This document shows positions 1 through 8,749 of a stretch of DNA of 64,000 nucleotides, in pieces (within the stretch, counting starts at the first letter, position 1; each line of letters opens with the position of its first letter). A program made the translations under genes and the position numbers. The stretch is from contig RQCP01000014.1 of assembly GCA_008668235.1 (NCBI GenBank), positions 31,699 to 95,698 of the forward strand. Reading direction: 5' to 3'. The stretch is from Collinsella aerofaciens (GTDB lineage Bacteria > Actinomycetota > Coriobacteriia > Coriobacteriales > Coriobacteriaceae). The notes beneath the pieces are model-generated. The model did no database searches. It was not told the origin of the DNA and saw nothing but the letters and a program-made list of their open reading frames with translations.

Positions 1-1725
1 GTCGAAAAGGTCGAGTACAACACCGACGACTATACGATTTATTACACCAAGAAGGGCGAGGACGAGAACATCGCCTATAAGACGACCGGTGTGCCGAACG
101 ATGTGGGCTTTACCGATCGCGTGCTTGAGTCTGGCGCTTCGCTGGAGTCGGTCGTTCCCGATAAGAGCTCGGGTTTGATGACCTACTACCTGCTCACACT
201 CATTCTTCCCATGGCGATTTTCTTCCTCATCGGTTGGTGGCTCAACCGCCGCATGAAGAAGGCTATGGGCGATGACGGCCCGTCGATGAACTTTGGCGGC
301 GGCGGTTTTGGCGGCGGCGGACTGGGTAAGTCCGGCGCGCGCGTGATCGCCTCCAAGGACGTGGGCGTGACCTTTAAGGATGTCGCCGGCCAGGAAGAGG
401 CCAAGGAGTCTCTCAAGGAGGTCGTCGACTTTCTGGAGAAGCCGCAGCGCTATGAGGAGATCGGCGCCAAGTTGCCGCGCGGTGCTCTCCTTGTTGGCCC
501 TCCGGGTACCGGTAAGACCCTGCTTGCCAAGGCTGTTGCCGGCGAGGCGGGCGTTCCGTTCTTTAGCATTTCGGGCTCTGAGTTCGTTGAGATGTTTGTT
601 GGTCGCGGCGCTGCTAAGGTTCGTGACCTGTTTAAGCAGGCCAAGGAAAAGGCACCGTGTATCGTCTTTATCGATGAGATCGATACCATCGGTAAGAAGC
701 GCGATGGCGGCGGCTTTAGCGGCAACGACGAGCGCGAGCAGACGCTCAATCAGTTGCTGACCGAGATGGATGGCTTCGATAACCACAAGGGTATCGTTGT
801 CCTTGCCGCAACCAACCGCCCCGACAGTCTCGATCCCGCTCTACTGCGCCCCGGTCGTTTTGACCGCCGCATCCCCGTCGAGCTGCCCGATCTGACCGGC
901 CGCAAGAACATCCTCGAGCTGCATGCCAAGAGCGTGAAGACCGAGCCGCCGATCGACCTGACCGCGATTGCCCGCGCCACGCCTGGTGCCTCGGGCGCCG
1001 ATTTGGCCAATATCATCAACGAGGGCGCCCTGCGCGCCGTCCGCGAGGGTCGCAAGCGTGCAACCCAGGACGACTTCGAGGAGTCGGTGGAGGTCGTCAT
1101 TGCCGGTCAGCAGCGTAAGTCAACGGTGCTTTCCGACCACGAGAAGCAGGTCGTTTCCTACCATGAGATCGGCCATGCCATTGTTGCCGCTCGCCAGAAG
1201 GGCTCTGCGCCGGTCACGAAGATCACCATCGTGCCGCGCACGAGCGGTGCTCTGGGCTACACCATGCAGGTCGAGGAGGATGAGCGCTTCCTGACCACAC
1301 GCCAGGAGGTCCTGGACAAGCTCGCCGTCTACTGCGGTGGCCGTGCGGCCGAGGAGCTCATCTTTGGTGAGATGACGACTGGCGCCGCCAACGATATCGA
1401 GCAGGCCACCAAGCTCGCCCGCAACATGGTGACGCGCTTTGGTATGTCCGACGAGTTTGGCATGATGGCGCTCGGTACCGTCCAGAATGCGTACCTCAAC
1501 CAGGATACGTCGCTCACCTGCGCCCCCGGTACGGCCGAGCGTGTGGACGCAATTGTCGCCAAGTTGATTGAGGATGCGCACGACCGCGCCCTGCAGATCC
1601 TCAAGGAAAACAAGTTCAAGCTCCACGAGCTGGCTCGTTATCTGTACAAGAAGGAGACGATCACGGGCGAGGAGTTCATGAATCTCCTCACGCGCGAGAA
1701 CCCGCTGATGCCCAAGCAGCAGTAA
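1..1725 (+). CDS. ftsH: ATP-dependent zinc metalloprotease FtsH (5' end outside window)
   Basis: Membrane-anchored AAA+ protease that unfolds and degrades membrane and short-lived cytosolic proteins. The frame is open from base 1, so the N-terminus is cut off. About 60 residues of the outer domain are visible, then one membrane segment (window residues about 60-82) and a Gly-rich linker. The AAA module has Walker A GPPGTGKT (about 166-173), Walker B IVFIDEID and the arginine-finger region RPGRFDRR. The zinc site is HEIGH at about 388-392, where HEAGH is more usual. Family identity is certain; the start codon cannot be placed. A hairpin terminator follows the stop. Confidence 0.97.
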   Translation, partial: VEKVEYNTDDYTIYYTKKGEDENIAYKTTGVPNDVGFTDRVLESGASLESVVPDKSSGLMTYYLLTLILPMAIFFLIGWWLNRRMKKAMGDDGPSMNFGGGGFGGGGLGKSGARVIASKDVGVTFKDVAGQEEAKESLKEVVDFLEKPQRYEEIGAKLPRGALLVGPPGTGKTLLAKAVAGEAGVPFFSISGSEFVEMFVGRGAAKVRDLFKQAKEKAPCIVFIDEIDTIGKKRDGGGFSGNDEREQTLNQLLTEMDGFDNHKGIVVLAATNRPDSLDPALLRPGRFDRRIPVELPDLTGRKNILELHAKSVKTEPPIDLTAIARATPGASGADLANIINEGALRAVREGRKRATQDDFEESVEVVIAGQQRKSTVLSDHEKQVVSYHEIGHAIVAARQKGSAPVTKITIVPRTSGALGYTMQVEEDERFLTTRQEVLDKLAVYCGGRAAEELIFGEMTTGAANDIEQATKLARNMVTRFGMSDEFGMMALGTVQNAYLNQDTSLTCAPGTAERVDAIVAKLIEDAHDRALQILKENKFKLHELARYLYKKETITGEEFMNLLTRENPLMPKQQ

Positions 1726-1751
1726 CGCCGCGGCCGAGCCAGTAAACGCCG

Positions 1752-1789
1752 ACGCCTCATTTGAGCAGCTTTCTCAAATGGGGCGTTTT
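1752..1789 (+). terminator. Rho-independent terminator after ftsH
   Basis: Arms 1752-1765 and 1773-1785 pair (CATTTGAG with CTCAAATG plus flanking GC pairs). A short T run follows at 1785-1788. It lies directly before the ribosome-binding site of the next gene. Confidence 0.7.
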
Positions 1790-1806
1790 GCTTGAGAGGG
1801 ATGGAA

Positions 1807-2262
1807 ATGAAGATCGTGGTGAGCGCCTGCTTGATGGGCGAGAGCTGCAAGTATAACGGGCTCGATAACTACCACCGCGCGTTGGTCGAGGCTTGCGAGC
1901 GCACGGGGACCGAGGTCCTCCTCGTGTGCCCCGAGGTCTTTGGCGGCCTGCTCACGCCGCGCAAGCCGTCCGAGATTGTGAACGGCGAGGTTCGTACCTG
2001 CGAGGGCATCTCGGTTGATCGCGAATTTCGCCTGGGTGCCCAACGTGCGCTCGATATGTGCGAGCAGGCAGGCGGACCGGAAGAGATAGTCGCGTGCATC
2101 CTTCAGGACCGCAGCCCCTCGTGCGGTGCGGGTCACATCTACGACGGCACCTTTAGCGGTACGCTCACCGCGGGCAACGGTGTTTTCGTCGACCTGCTCC
2201 TGCGCCACGGCTACCGTGTGATCCCGGCAAGCGAGTTCGACCCCAGCATGCTGGAGCAATAA
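1807..2262 (+). CDS. DUF523 family protein
   Basis: A 151-residue protein of the DUF523 family, whose function is not established. Recognition rests on the N-terminal SACLMG followed by CKYNG, and the central RSPSCG. The conserved cysteines suggest metal or thiol chemistry, but that is inference. ATG 1807 is preferred because GAGAGGG at 1794-1800 sits at good distance; ATG 1801 is an alternative. It stands alone between two terminators, so it is probably its own transcript. Confidence 0.85.
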   Translation: MKIVVSACLMGESCKYNGLDNYHRALVEACERTGTEVLLVCPEVFGGLLTPRKPSEIVNGEVRTCEGISVDREFRLGAQRALDMCEQAGGPEEIVACILQDRSPSCGAGHIYDGTFSGTLTAGNGVFVDLLLRHGYRVIPASEFDPSMLEQ

Positions 2263-2301
2263 AAAACCACCACAAAGGTGCTGCTCCCTTGTGGTGGTTT
2301 T
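2263..2301. terminator. Bidirectional terminator of a repeated type
   Basis: AAAACCACCACAAAGG pairs with CCTTGTGGTGGTTTT around a 7-base loop. The A run before and T run after make it work in both directions between the converging DUF523 and glycerol-dehydrogenase-like genes. A close relative of this sequence lies at 10054-10094. Confidence 0.8.
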
Positions 2302-2310
2302 GGGTTAGAA

Positions 2311-3393
2311 CTAGAGGGTGTGGCCGTAGGCGTTTGCGGCCTTGATGGCGGCGGCGAACTTTTCGTCGGTGAAGGGCTCGGGGTTGCCCTGCTTCCACTC
2401 GTTGGTGGCGTGCGCGTACTCGCACAGGGCCGGGATATCGGACTCGGAAAGCCCGACCTGCTCAAGCGTCACGGGCAGGCCCATCTGCTTGTTAAAGGCC
2501 GCGTAGCGCTCAAGGTTCTCGGTATCGCCCGTATAGGCGAACAGCACGAGCACGCCCAGGCTCACGACTTCGCCGTGCAGGTAGGTGCCCTCGCGCGGAA
2601 TGCTGCATGTGGCGTTGTAGAATGCGTGCGCCACGCTCGAGTTGTAGTAGTAATCGTTCTGGTTCGTCAGGTTCGAGACATAGCCCGTATTGACCACGAT
2701 ATCGAGTGCGATTTGCTTGACGGCCTCGCTCGACAGGTCCTGGCGCACGTCCTCAAGACCCTGGACGCCATAGGTAAACAGCGGCTCGGAGCAGGTGTGG
2801 GCGAGTGCCAGGCCAAGACCGGCGGTGTGCTCTAGGTTGCCGGCGCTCGTGGCGTATTCGACCTCGGGCTGCTTAGACAGGGCATCGCCCACGCCGGCCC
2901 AGAAGTACTCTGCCGGTGCCTCGGCGATGATCTTGGGGTTGATGAAGATGTGCGCGGGTCGGTTGGGGTACGAATAGCCCTCGAGCGAGCCGTCGTCGTT
3001 GTAGACAACGGCAATGGCGGTCGCGGCGGAGCAGTTAGAACAGATCGTCGGGACGGTGAAGACGATCTTCTTGAGCTCGATGGCTGCGGTCTTCACGGTG
3101 TCGAGCGCCTTGCCGCCGCCGCATGCGATGAGCACGTCGGCTTCCTGGCAGGCAGGGGAGTTCACGACCTTGGCGATATTGGCACGCGTACTGTTGGTGC
3201 CATAGACGCGCGTCTCCAGGACCTCGACATCGGTACCTTCAAGTGCCGCCTCGATTCCCGGCAGCGCCGCAGCCAGGGCTCGCTTGCCGCCAATGATGGC
3301 GACTTTCTTCGCGCCGTACTCCGCCAGTGCAGTTGGCAGCTCGGTAAAGCAATCCTCGCCAACGGTGTAGTCGCTCATTCCAATTGTGCGCAT
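2311..3393 (-). CDS. Iron-containing alcohol dehydrogenase family, glycerol-dehydrogenase-like
   Basis: A 360-residue NAD-dependent dehydrogenase-like protein. Family traits are the nucleotide-binding GGGKALDTVK, the VPTICSNCSAAT stretch, and late histidines in HAFYNA and HGEVVSLG where the family binds divalent metal. Glycerol dehydrogenase is the nearest recognisable relative, but another polyol or sn-glycerol-1-phosphate-type substrate is possible. The start is supported by AGAAGG six bases upstream on the minus strand. It is divergent from the T-box leader of ileS and not obviously linked to it in function. Confidence 0.85.
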   Translation of the reverse strand: MRTIGMSDYTVGEDCFTELPTALAEYGAKKVAIIGGKRALAAALPGIEAALEGTDVEVLETRVYGTNSTRANIAKVVNSPACQEADVLIACGGGKALDTVKTAAIELKKIVFTVPTICSNCSAATAIAVVYNDDGSLEGYSYPNRPAHIFINPKIIAEAPAEYFWAGVGDALSKQPEVEYATSAGNLEHTAGLGLALAHTCSEPLFTYGVQGLEDVRQDLSSEAVKQIALDIVVNTGYVSNLTNQNDYYYNSSVAHAFYNATCSIPREGTYLHGEVVSLGVLVLFAYTGDTENLERYAAFNKQMGLPVTLEQVGLSESDIPALCEYAHATNEWKQGNPEPFTDEKFAAAIKAANAYGHTL

Positions 3394-3514
3394 AGCAGCC
3401 TTCTTTCGTTCGATAAAGTGCTTTCAGGTATTTTGCTCCTAGAGAAGGTCCACAGCCGCGAGAAATTTCGAACGTATAAAACCAGTGTTGAGGGTTTTTC
3501 GCCGGCGCGGAACG

Positions 3515-3523
3515 TGCTAGCAT
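3515..3523 (+). promoter_or_regulatory. Candidate extended -10 promoter for the ileS leader
   Basis: TGC followed by TAGCAT at 3518-3523 resembles an extended -10 element just upstream of the T-box leader. The -35 region (TTTTTC, 17 bases upstream) is poor. Position relative to the leader is the main support. Confidence 0.4.
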
Positions 3524-3533
3524 ACTCCGCATA

Positions 3534-3836
3534 AGCGTTGATGGGGACGAGTAGTCGGCCGTCCGCATGTTACAGAGAGCGGGGAGCGCTGAGAACCCGT
3601 GCATGCGACCGATGAAAATCACCCCGGAGCTGCGGTCCCAACGGACGCGTCGCACAGGCTCGTCTTAGTAGATATCGCCGAGATGGTCGTCGATACAGGC
3701 CAGCCGAGTAACGGATGCGAGCGCGCGAATACGCGGGCGAGGGCATCTAAGCTGGGTGGTTAAACGAAGAGCTTTTGCGGGCGTACAGTCCGTTTTGTGG
3801 CGCTTCGTCCCAGCTTGTAGGGACGGGCGCTTTTTT
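3534..3836 (+). promoter_or_regulatory. T-box leader (tRNA-Ile sensing) of ileS
   Basis: Stem I features are readable: GACGAGTAG at the base, the AG-rich CAGAGAGC bulge, and a specifier loop GAAAATCA with the Ile codon ATC at 3618-3620. The antiterminator starts at 3749; its TGGT (3756-3759) can pair with the ACCA end of uncharged tRNA-Ile. AAGCTGGG (3749-3756) pairs with CCCAGCTT (3809-3816), which competes with the terminator. Expected behaviour, known for this RNA class, is read-through into ileS when tRNA-Ile is uncharged. Confidence 0.88.
3800..3836 (+). terminator. T-box terminator hairpin
   Basis: GCGCTTCGTCCC pairs with GGGACGGGCGC across AGCTTGTA, followed by TTTTTT at 3831-3836. 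Its left arm overlaps the right arm of the antiterminator, the expected mutually exclusive fold. Confidence 0.85.
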
Positions 3837-3879
3837 GGTGCCCAACGGGCGTGCGCGCCCACGACATGAAAGGGGTACC

Positions 3880-6681
3880 GTGGCAAACGAGTACAAGCAG
3901 ACGATGAATCTGCCCAAGACCGGTTTTCCCATGCGTGCCGGTCTTTCCAAGTCCGAGCCCAAGCGACTTAAGGACTGGCAGGACAACAAGGTCTACGAGC
4001 AGGTTCTGAAGAAGAACGAGGGTCACAAGAGGTTCGTGCTGCACGACGGCCCTCCGTACGCCAACGGCCCGATCCACATCGGCCACGCCATGAACAAGAT
4101 CTCCAAGGACATGATCAACCGTTACTGGATGATGCAGGGCTATGAGGTTCCCTATGTCCCCGGTTGGGACTGCCATGGTCAGCCGATCGAGCATAAGGTC
4201 GAGGAGAAGCTCGGCACCGAGAAGTTCAACCAGACCTCCACGGCTAAGATCCGCGAGCTTTGCAACAAGTTCGCTGTCGAGAACATCGAGCTGCAGAAGG
4301 CCGGCTTCCGTCGCCTGGGCGTGCTCGGCGATTGGGACAACCCCTATCTGACGCTCTATCACCAGCACGACGCCGCCGACATCGAGGTTTTCAAGGCCAT
4401 GTTCGATAAGGGCATGATCTATCGCGGTCACAAGCCGGTTCACTGGTGCAAGCACTGCCACACCGCGCTGGCCGAGGCCGAGATCGAGTACTCCGACGAG
4501 ACGAGCCCGTCCATTTTCGTGCGCTTCGAGATGACTTCCAAGCCCGCCGGCCTCGAGAACTTCGACGGCCCGGTTGACTTTATCATCTGGACGACCACGC
4601 CGTGGACCATCCCCTCCGACCAGGCCGTTTCCCTCAAGCCCGGCGCCGCCTACGTTGCCGTTGAGCACGATGGTCGTGCCGAGGTCATGCTCGAGGACCT
4701 GGCTCCCAGGTGCTGTGAGGAGTTTGGCTGGGATTACACCCTGGTTGTGGTCGACGGCAAGCCCTATGTGGTTCCCGCCGAGACCTTCCATCACATTCAC
4801 TATAAGCAGCCGATCTTTGACGGTGTCGAGGGCGTTGCGCTGCTGGCCGATTACGTTGGTGTCGATGACGGTACCGGTATCGTCCACAACTCGCCCGGCC
4901 ACGGCGTCGACGATTACTTTGCCTGCCTCAAGGAGGGCATCACCGACATCTGCATGCCGGTCGATGACGACGGCAAGTTCTACACCGGCGAGGAGTTTGG
5001 CACCGGCGGCCCCTTCAGCGGCATGGATACCGACGAGGCCAACCCGCACATCATCGAGTTCCTGCGCGAGCGCGGCACCCTGGTCCTCGAGAAGAAGATC
5101 ACGCACAGCTATCCGCACTGCTGGCGCTGCAAGCACCCGGTGCTCTTCCGTGCTACCGACCAGTGGTTCGTCTCGATGGACAAGACCGGTCTGCGCGAGC
5201 AGGCTGGCAAAGAGGTCCGCGAGAACGTCAAGTGGTATCCGGCTCACGCCGCCAACCGCATCGGCGCCATGGTCGAGCAGCGTCCCGACTGGTGCATCAG
5301 CCGTCAGCGCAACTGGGGCGTGCCTATCCCCAGCTACACTTGCGCCGACTGCGGCGAGAAGGTCATGAACGACGCCACGCTCGACGCCGTCATCAAGCTC
5401 TTCCACGAGAAGGGCTCCGACGCCTGGTTCACCGACGCTCCCGAGAGCTACCTGGGCGAGGCCTGCGTCTGCCCCAAGTGTGGCGGCCATCACCTCAAGG
5501 CTGATAAGGACATTCTCGACGTGTGGTGGGACTCCGGCGTGTCCTGGAAGGCCGTCTGCGAGTATCGACCCGAGCTTGAGTACCCGGCTGACGTGTATCT
5601 CGAGGGCTCCGACCAGCATCGCGGTTGGTTCCAGAGCTCGCTGCTCACCTCGGTGGGTGCCAACGGCTATGCTCCGTACAAGGCGGTCGTCTCGCAGGGC
5701 TTCACGCTCGATGGCCAGGGCCGCAAGATGTCCAAGTCGCTCGGCAATGTTATTGACCCCAATAAGGTCTGCGACGAGATGGGCGCTGACATCATCCGTC
5801 TGTGGGTTGCCTCCGTCGACACCAGCTCTGACGTCTCCATCGACCACGAGATTCTCGCTCGTACGTCCGATGCCTATCGCCGTTTCCGCAACACGCTGCG
5901 CTTCCTGCTCTCCGAGCTCGAGGGTCAGTTTGAGCCCGAGACCGACGGCGTCGCCTTTGCCGACCTGCTGCCGCTCGACAAGCTCATGGTTGCCCGCCTG
6001 ACTCAGGTCCAGGCCGAGGTCGACGACGCCTACGCCAGCTACGAGTTCCCGCGCGCCTACCGTGCGCTCTACGACTTCGTGGTTACCGAGCTCTCCAACG
6101 TGTACCTCGACGCCCTGAAGGACCGTCTGTACTGCGACAAGCCCGGCTCGCTCGAGCGCCGCAGCGCCCAGACCGTGCTGGCCGAGCTCTTCTCGATGCT
6201 CATGCGCGACCTGCAACCGATCCTGTCCTACACGGTTGACGAGGCCATGGCATATGCGCCCGCTGGCTGCGTCGATCACCAGAAGTACGCCGCGCTGCTC
6301 GATTGGTACAAGTCGCCCATCACGGTCGACGAGGCCAATGAGTTCGAGGGCGTGCTCGAGGCTTCTCTTGAGCTCCGTAGCGCCGTGACCAAGGCCCTTG
6401 AGGATGCCCGTTCTGCCGGCACCTTCACCAAGAGCCAGCAGGTTCGCGTCAAGGCGGTCGTTCCCGCCGAGATGTACGCGCTGCTGACCGGTGATAAGGC
6501 CGTCGATCTGGCCGAGTTCTACATCGTCTCCGATGTTGAGCTGACTCAGGGCGAGGAGCTCTCCGTCTGCATTGATGCTGCCGAGGGCGAGTGCTGCGAC
6601 CGTTGCTGGAACTACCGCACCACCGTTGGCGAGTACAACGGCCACGCACATATTTGCAAGCGCTGCGCCGACGCTTTGTAG
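3880..6681 (+). CDS. ileS: Isoleucyl-tRNA synthetase
   Basis: A 933-residue class I aminoacyl-tRNA synthetase that charges tRNA-Ile. HIGH lies at residues 66-69, KMSKS at 616-620, with the long CP1 editing insertion between them. The C-terminal zinc site is present (CDRCWN from about 905 and CKRC about 20 residues later). Bacterial-type length and order fit. GTG 3880 is the start: AAAGGGG lies just upstream, and the longer open frame reaches into the T-box terminator. It is controlled by the upstream T-box. Confidence 0.98.
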   Translation: MANEYKQTMNLPKTGFPMRAGLSKSEPKRLKDWQDNKVYEQVLKKNEGHKRFVLHDGPPYANGPIHIGHAMNKISKDMINRYWMMQGYEVPYVPGWDCHGQPIEHKVEEKLGTEKFNQTSTAKIRELCNKFAVENIELQKAGFRRLGVLGDWDNPYLTLYHQHDAADIEVFKAMFDKGMIYRGHKPVHWCKHCHTALAEAEIEYSDETSPSIFVRFEMTSKPAGLENFDGPVDFIIWTTTPWTIPSDQAVSLKPGAAYVAVEHDGRAEVMLEDLAPRCCEEFGWDYTLVVVDGKPYVVPAETFHHIHYKQPIFDGVEGVALLADYVGVDDGTGIVHNSPGHGVDDYFACLKEGITDICMPVDDDGKFYTGEEFGTGGPFSGMDTDEANPHIIEFLRERGTLVLEKKITHSYPHCWRCKHPVLFRATDQWFVSMDKTGLREQAGKEVRENVKWYPAHAANRIGAMVEQRPDWCISRQRNWGVPIPSYTCADCGEKVMNDATLDAVIKLFHEKGSDAWFTDAPESYLGEACVCPKCGGHHLKADKDILDVWWDSGVSWKAVCEYRPELEYPADVYLEGSDQHRGWFQSSLLTSVGANGYAPYKAVVSQGFTLDGQGRKMSKSLGNVIDPNKVCDEMGADIIRLWVASVDTSSDVSIDHEILARTSDAYRRFRNTLRFLLSELEGQFEPETDGVAFADLLPLDKLMVARLTQVQAEVDDAYASYEFPRAYRALYDFVVTELSNVYLDALKDRLYCDKPGSLERRSAQTVLAELFSMLMRDLQPILSYTVDEAMAYAPAGCVDHQKYAALLDWYKSPITVDEANEFEGVLEASLELRSAVTKALEDARSAGTFTKSQQVRVKAVVPAEMYALLTGDKAVDLAEFYIVSDVELTQGEELSVCIDAAEGECCDRCWNYRTTVGEYNGHAHICKRCADAL

Positions 6682-6711
6682 GTTACGGCGTTCGTAGAAC
6701 GCCGTAACCTA
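6679..6711. repeat. Perfect inverted repeat over the ileS stop codon
   Basis: TAGGTTACGGCGTTC is followed by GTA and then its exact reverse complement. The first three bases are the ileS stop codon. No T run follows, so it is not a standard intrinsic terminator. It may protect the mRNA 3' end or be a mobile palindrome. Confidence 0.8.
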
Positions 6712-6721
6712 CCGACGCTGC

Positions 6722-6819
6722 AAACGCCCCTAAGCGGCAATCTGACGTTCAATCGTCGGTCGCGTACCAAAGTACGCTTCCCTCCTCTTTCACGTCACCT
6801 TGCTCGCTTAGGGACGTTT
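6722..6819. repeat. 98-bp imperfect palindromic element
   Basis: AAACGCCCCTAAGCG (6722-6736) faces CGCTTAGGGACGTTT (6805-6819), with one G-U position. Further inside, TGACGT faces ACGTCA, and a small hairpin GCGTAC-CAAA-GTACGC sits at 6762-6777. It has no coding potential. It looks like a folded RNA or a repeated palindromic sequence; copy number cannot be seen from one window. Confidence 0.65.
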
Positions 6820-6871
6820 TCGCTGTTGGTGACGATAACGCGGCGTTTCCATTGCTGGAGCTAGAGGCTTT

Positions 6872-6942
6872 CTTTCGACTTGCGCTTTTAGTCGAAAGCT
6901 ATTAAGCGACATTCCGTTATTCGGAATGTCGCTTTCGTTTTT
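6872..6942 (+). terminator. Tandem hairpins with a terminator before lspA
   Basis: CTTTCGACT (6872-6880) pairs with AGTCGAAAG (6890-6898). A second hairpin, AGCGACATTCCG with CGGAATGTCGCT (6905-6933), is followed by TTTCGTTTTT. The second is a convincing intrinsic terminator for ileS transcripts. The remaining bases to 7054 are AT-richer and should hold the lspA promoter, but I could not assign one with confidence. Confidence 0.75.
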
Positions 6943-7054
6943 AGCTGGTTATTTCGCTTGTGTTGGTGGATATGTCGTGCGCTCTGCGTGTGGCAATATA
7001 AGATGGTTAATTGCGTTAAACGGAATTCGATGTTCTTGAGGCTAGGGGATTGAG

Positions 7055-7654
7055 TTGGGTCGTACTGGGGATATGACGCCGCCTTTGCGTTGGCGGTTGT
7101 GTGTTGCTGGTGGGGTGGCGCTGGTTGTGCTGCTTGTTGACCAGCTGACCAAGCTTGCGGTTCGTGCCGTGGGCGACGCTTTGCATGCGACTGTTATCCC
7201 CGGTGTGATCGACTTTCTATTTGTCCGCAATATCGGTGCTGCCTTTAGCATGGGCGAGGGGCATGGCATCGCGTTTGCCGTGCTGGCGTTGGCGGTCATT
7301 ATCGCTATTGCCGTGTACTTGCTTCGCGCGCCCCAGCTTGCTCGCTTGGAGGTGGTGGGCATGGCTATGGTCGCGGGCGGCGCCATTGGCAACGCGATCG
7401 ACCGTCTGGCTTTTGGCTTTGTGACCGATTTTATTGCCACCACCTTCATCGATTTTCCCGTCTTTAACGTGGCCGATATCGGCATTACGGTCGGTGTTGT
7501 GCTGGCGCTTATCGGTTACATGTTCTTGAGTCCCGCCGCTCGCGAGGTCGATGCGACCGCTGAGCTCAACGCCCGTGACGAGGCCCGCGCCAAACGCAAA
7601 GCCAAGCAGCGTGGGGAGCGTGCCCGCAAGATTCGCGAAAGGAATGAGCGTTAA
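7055..7654 (+). CDS. lspA: Lipoprotein signal peptidase (signal peptidase II)
   Basis: A membrane aspartyl protease that cuts the signal peptide from diacylated prolipoproteins. The 199-residue protein has four hydrophobic segments. The conserved NIGAAFS is near residue 59. The two catalytic aspartates are in NAIDRL (about Asp116) and FNVAD (about Asp141). It ends in an unusually basic tail of about 35 residues rich in Arg and Lys. TTG 7055 has AGGGGA upstream; ATG 7073 is a possible shorter start. It overlaps rluD by one base. Confidence 0.93.
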   Translation: MGRTGDMTPPLRWRLCVAGGVALVVLLVDQLTKLAVRAVGDALHATVIPGVIDFLFVRNIGAAFSMGEGHGIAFAVLALAVIIAIAVYLLRAPQLARLEVVGMAMVAGGAIGNAIDRLAFGFVTDFIATTFIDFPVFNVADIGITVGVVLALIGYMFLSPAAREVDATAELNARDEARAKRKAKQRGERARKIRERNER

Positions 7655-8667
7655 TGGCCGACATCCATATTCTTGTTGCCGACGATTCCGCTGGTCAGCG
7701 TCTTGACGCCTATTTGGGCGCCAACGATGGCTGTCCCACGCGCTCTGCCTGCGCGCATCTGATCGAGGGAGGCGCCGTTGCCGTCAACGGTGAGACTTGT
7801 CTCTCTAAAAAGTACGCCGTACGCGCCGGCGATCGCATCTCGGTCGACTTGCCCGAGCCGCACGACCCGACCGACGTGATTCCCGAGGCCATTCCCCTCG
7901 ATATCCGCTACGAGGACGACTACCTTATCGTGCTCTCCAAGCAGCGGGGCCTGGTGTGCCATCCCGCCCATGGCCACGAGAGCGGCACCCTTGCGAACGC
8001 TCTGGTCTACCACTGCGGCATCGACCATCTTGGTATCGTACAGGGTGAGGACCGCCCCGGGATCGTGCATCGTTTGGATCGCGATACCTCGGGTCTCATG
8101 CTTGCGGCAAAGGACGACGACACGCAGCGCGCGCTTCAAAATCTCATTCGCACGCGTACGCTCGACCGCCGCTATATCACGCTTGTCCACGGGCACATCG
8201 CCATGGACGAGGGCACCATCAATACCGGTATCGCCCGTTCTACGCGCGACCGCGTCAAGATGGCGGTTTCGGACGACCCCTTTGCCCGTCAGGCCATTAC
8301 GACCTTTAAAGTCCTCGAGCGCTTTGATTCCACGCGCTTTGACGATGGTTATACGCTCGTTGAGTGCCATCTGTTTACCGGTCGCACGCACCAGATTCGC
8401 GTGCATATGCGTCATATCAACCACGCCTGCGTGGGCGATCCACTCTACGGCAAGTGCGATGCGCGCGCCGACCAGGGCCTGACCAGGCAGTTCCTTCATT
8501 CCTGGCGCGTGGCGTTCGACCATCCCGTGACGGGGGAGCGCATTGAGTGTCGCGACGAGTTGCCGTGGGATCTCGCTGCTGTTCTCGACGATCTGGCTCC
8601 GCGCTCGCTCGGTCGCACGGCCGTTGGAGATGAAATCGTTCCGCAGCTCGGTCTTCTCGAAGCCTAG
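7654..8667 (+). CDS. rluD: RluA/RluD family 23S rRNA pseudouridine synthase
   Basis: Isomerises uridine to pseudouridine in rRNA. The N-terminal S4-type RNA-binding region is followed by the catalytic domain with HRLDRDTSGL at residues 139-148 (nucleophile Asp142). The later GRTHQIRVHM is typical of the family. The 337-residue length is normal. The RluD subtype, rather than RluB or RluC, is inferred from the lspA-rluD gene pair. The start codon shares one base with the lspA stop, so translation is probably coupled. Confidence 0.92.
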   Translation: MADIHILVADDSAGQRLDAYLGANDGCPTRSACAHLIEGGAVAVNGETCLSKKYAVRAGDRISVDLPEPHDPTDVIPEAIPLDIRYEDDYLIVLSKQRGLVCHPAHGHESGTLANALVYHCGIDHLGIVQGEDRPGIVHRLDRDTSGLMLAAKDDDTQRALQNLIRTRTLDRRYITLVHGHIAMDEGTINTGIARSTRDRVKMAVSDDPFARQAITTFKVLERFDSTRFDDGYTLVECHLFTGRTHQIRVHMRHINHACVGDPLYGKCDARADQGLTRQFLHSWRVAFDHPVTGERIECRDELPWDLAAVLDDLAPRSLGRTAVGDEIVPQLGLLEA

Positions 8668-8749
8668 CCGGTATTAGGTGGTTTCTTGAACTCGGTAAGC
8701 CTGCGGTAAGATATACGATTGTTTACGTTACGCGTTGCTGGGAGCCTGC

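Noticed and set aside
3760..6651. 963-residue minus-strand open frame opposite ileS
   Set aside because: It is a shadow of a strongly biased GC-rich coding strand. Its composition (long Val/Gly/Asp/Leu/His strings) is low-complexity and it has no recognisable domain.
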